From the NCBI GenBank assembly GCA_022573935.1, contig JACZTE010000003.1, positions 1-13,177 on the forward strand: a stretch of 13,177 nucleotides of DNA, read 5' to 3'. Below are positions 13,017 to 13,177 of this stretch, in pieces; position 1 is the stretch's first letter; every line of letters begins with the position of its first letter. Under the pieces are notes generated by a model, which saw nothing but the letters and a program-made list of their open reading frames with translations, was not told the origin of the DNA and did no database searches. A program made the translations under genes and the position numbers. The DNA is from Chloroflexota bacterium (GTDB lineage: Bacteria > Chloroflexota > Dehalococcoidia > DSTF01 > RBG-16-68-14).

Positions 13017-13177
13017 CCGTCGCTGAGTGGCCGAACGCCAAGCGCAGCCTCGATGCGTACGATCTCACGGGCAAGCGCGCGCTCGTCGTGGGCGCGGGCG
13101 GCGGAGCGGGCCGCGCCATCGCGCTCGCGCTCGCCGAGGCGGGCGCGGACCTCGCGCTCTGCACCGTCACCACCGAC
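13013..13177 (+). CDS. Second short-chain dehydrogenase (3' partial)
   Basis: The first 55 residues of a second SDR, cut by the window end. ATG at 13013 overlaps the stop of the preceding gene (ATGA), and GGAGG at the end of that gene acts as ribosome site, so the two are probably translationally coupled. After a 12-residue N-terminus comes DLTGKRALVVGAGGGAGRA, the Rossmann cofactor loop. Residues 33-55 are identical to residues 23-45 of the first SDR. The catalytic part lies beyond the window, so activity cannot be judged. It is a tandem paralogue. Confidence 0.9.
   Translation, partial: MTVAEWPNAKRSLDAYDLTGKRALVVGAGGGAGRAIALALAEAGADLALCTVTTD
13124..13177 (+). repeat. 54-base exact repeat, copy 2 (in second SDR)
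   Basis: Identical to 12288-12341. It runs to the window end and may continue. Confidence 0.9.

Noticed and set aside
12288..13177. Repeat pair as insertion-sequence ends or attachment site
   Set aside because: Both copies lie at the same place inside paralogous genes in direct orientation, with homologous flanks, which gene duplication explains.

Overview
The window is a high-GC bacterial chromosome segment with dense, mostly single-copy housekeeping and small accessory genes. I see no mobile elements, rRNA, tRNA or CRISPR. The combination of genes suggests Chloroflexota, probably Dehalococcoidia-like: a CxxxC zinc ribbon in DnaG, a primary sigma factor with a helical insert between regions 1.2 and 2.1, a dgt-dnaG-rpoD cluster, a DUF1461 membrane protein, an FmdB zinc ribbon with a Gly/Cys tail, and a short MerR/excisionase-like HTH protein. 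This placement is inferred from family resemblance and was not tested by phylogeny.

Left part (1-5527). A 5'-truncated orotate-phosphoribosyltransferase-like gene (+) ends with a 4-base convergent overlap onto a 71-aa HTH protein (-). Next comes a large secreted, membrane-anchored protein (-, 726 aa) with a signal peptide, two DUF11-like beta domains, an unusual run of Cys/Trp repeats, a Pro/Ser/Gly-rich linker and a C-terminal transmembrane anchor. A 200-base divergent intergenic region separates it from a DUF1461/TIGR01906 membrane protein (+). That gene converges on an FmdB-type zinc ribbon gene (-), which is transcribed divergently from a sulfide:quinone-oxidoreductase-family flavoprotein (+). 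Hairpins lie at the ends of several of these genes.

Middle part (5552-10995). A minus-strand cluster, probably an operon, runs dgt -> SH3-domain membrane protein -> dnaG -> rpoD. dnaG and rpoD overlap by ATGA. The cluster couples dNTP control, primase and the primary sigma factor, with a predicted membrane-anchored SH3/Pro-Thr protein inserted between dgt and dnaG.

Right part (11163-13177). An unrecognised 311-aa soluble protein (-) is divergent from a tandem pair of short-chain dehydrogenases (+). The two SDR genes overlap by ATGA and share a 54-base identical block. The first has lost two of the four usual SDR catalytic residues (Asn->Thr, Lys->Gln). The second is cut off by the window end.

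Several genes are preceded by an extended -10-like element resembling TGCTAC-N2-T. At two genes it sits so close to the start codon that leaderless transcripts are likely.
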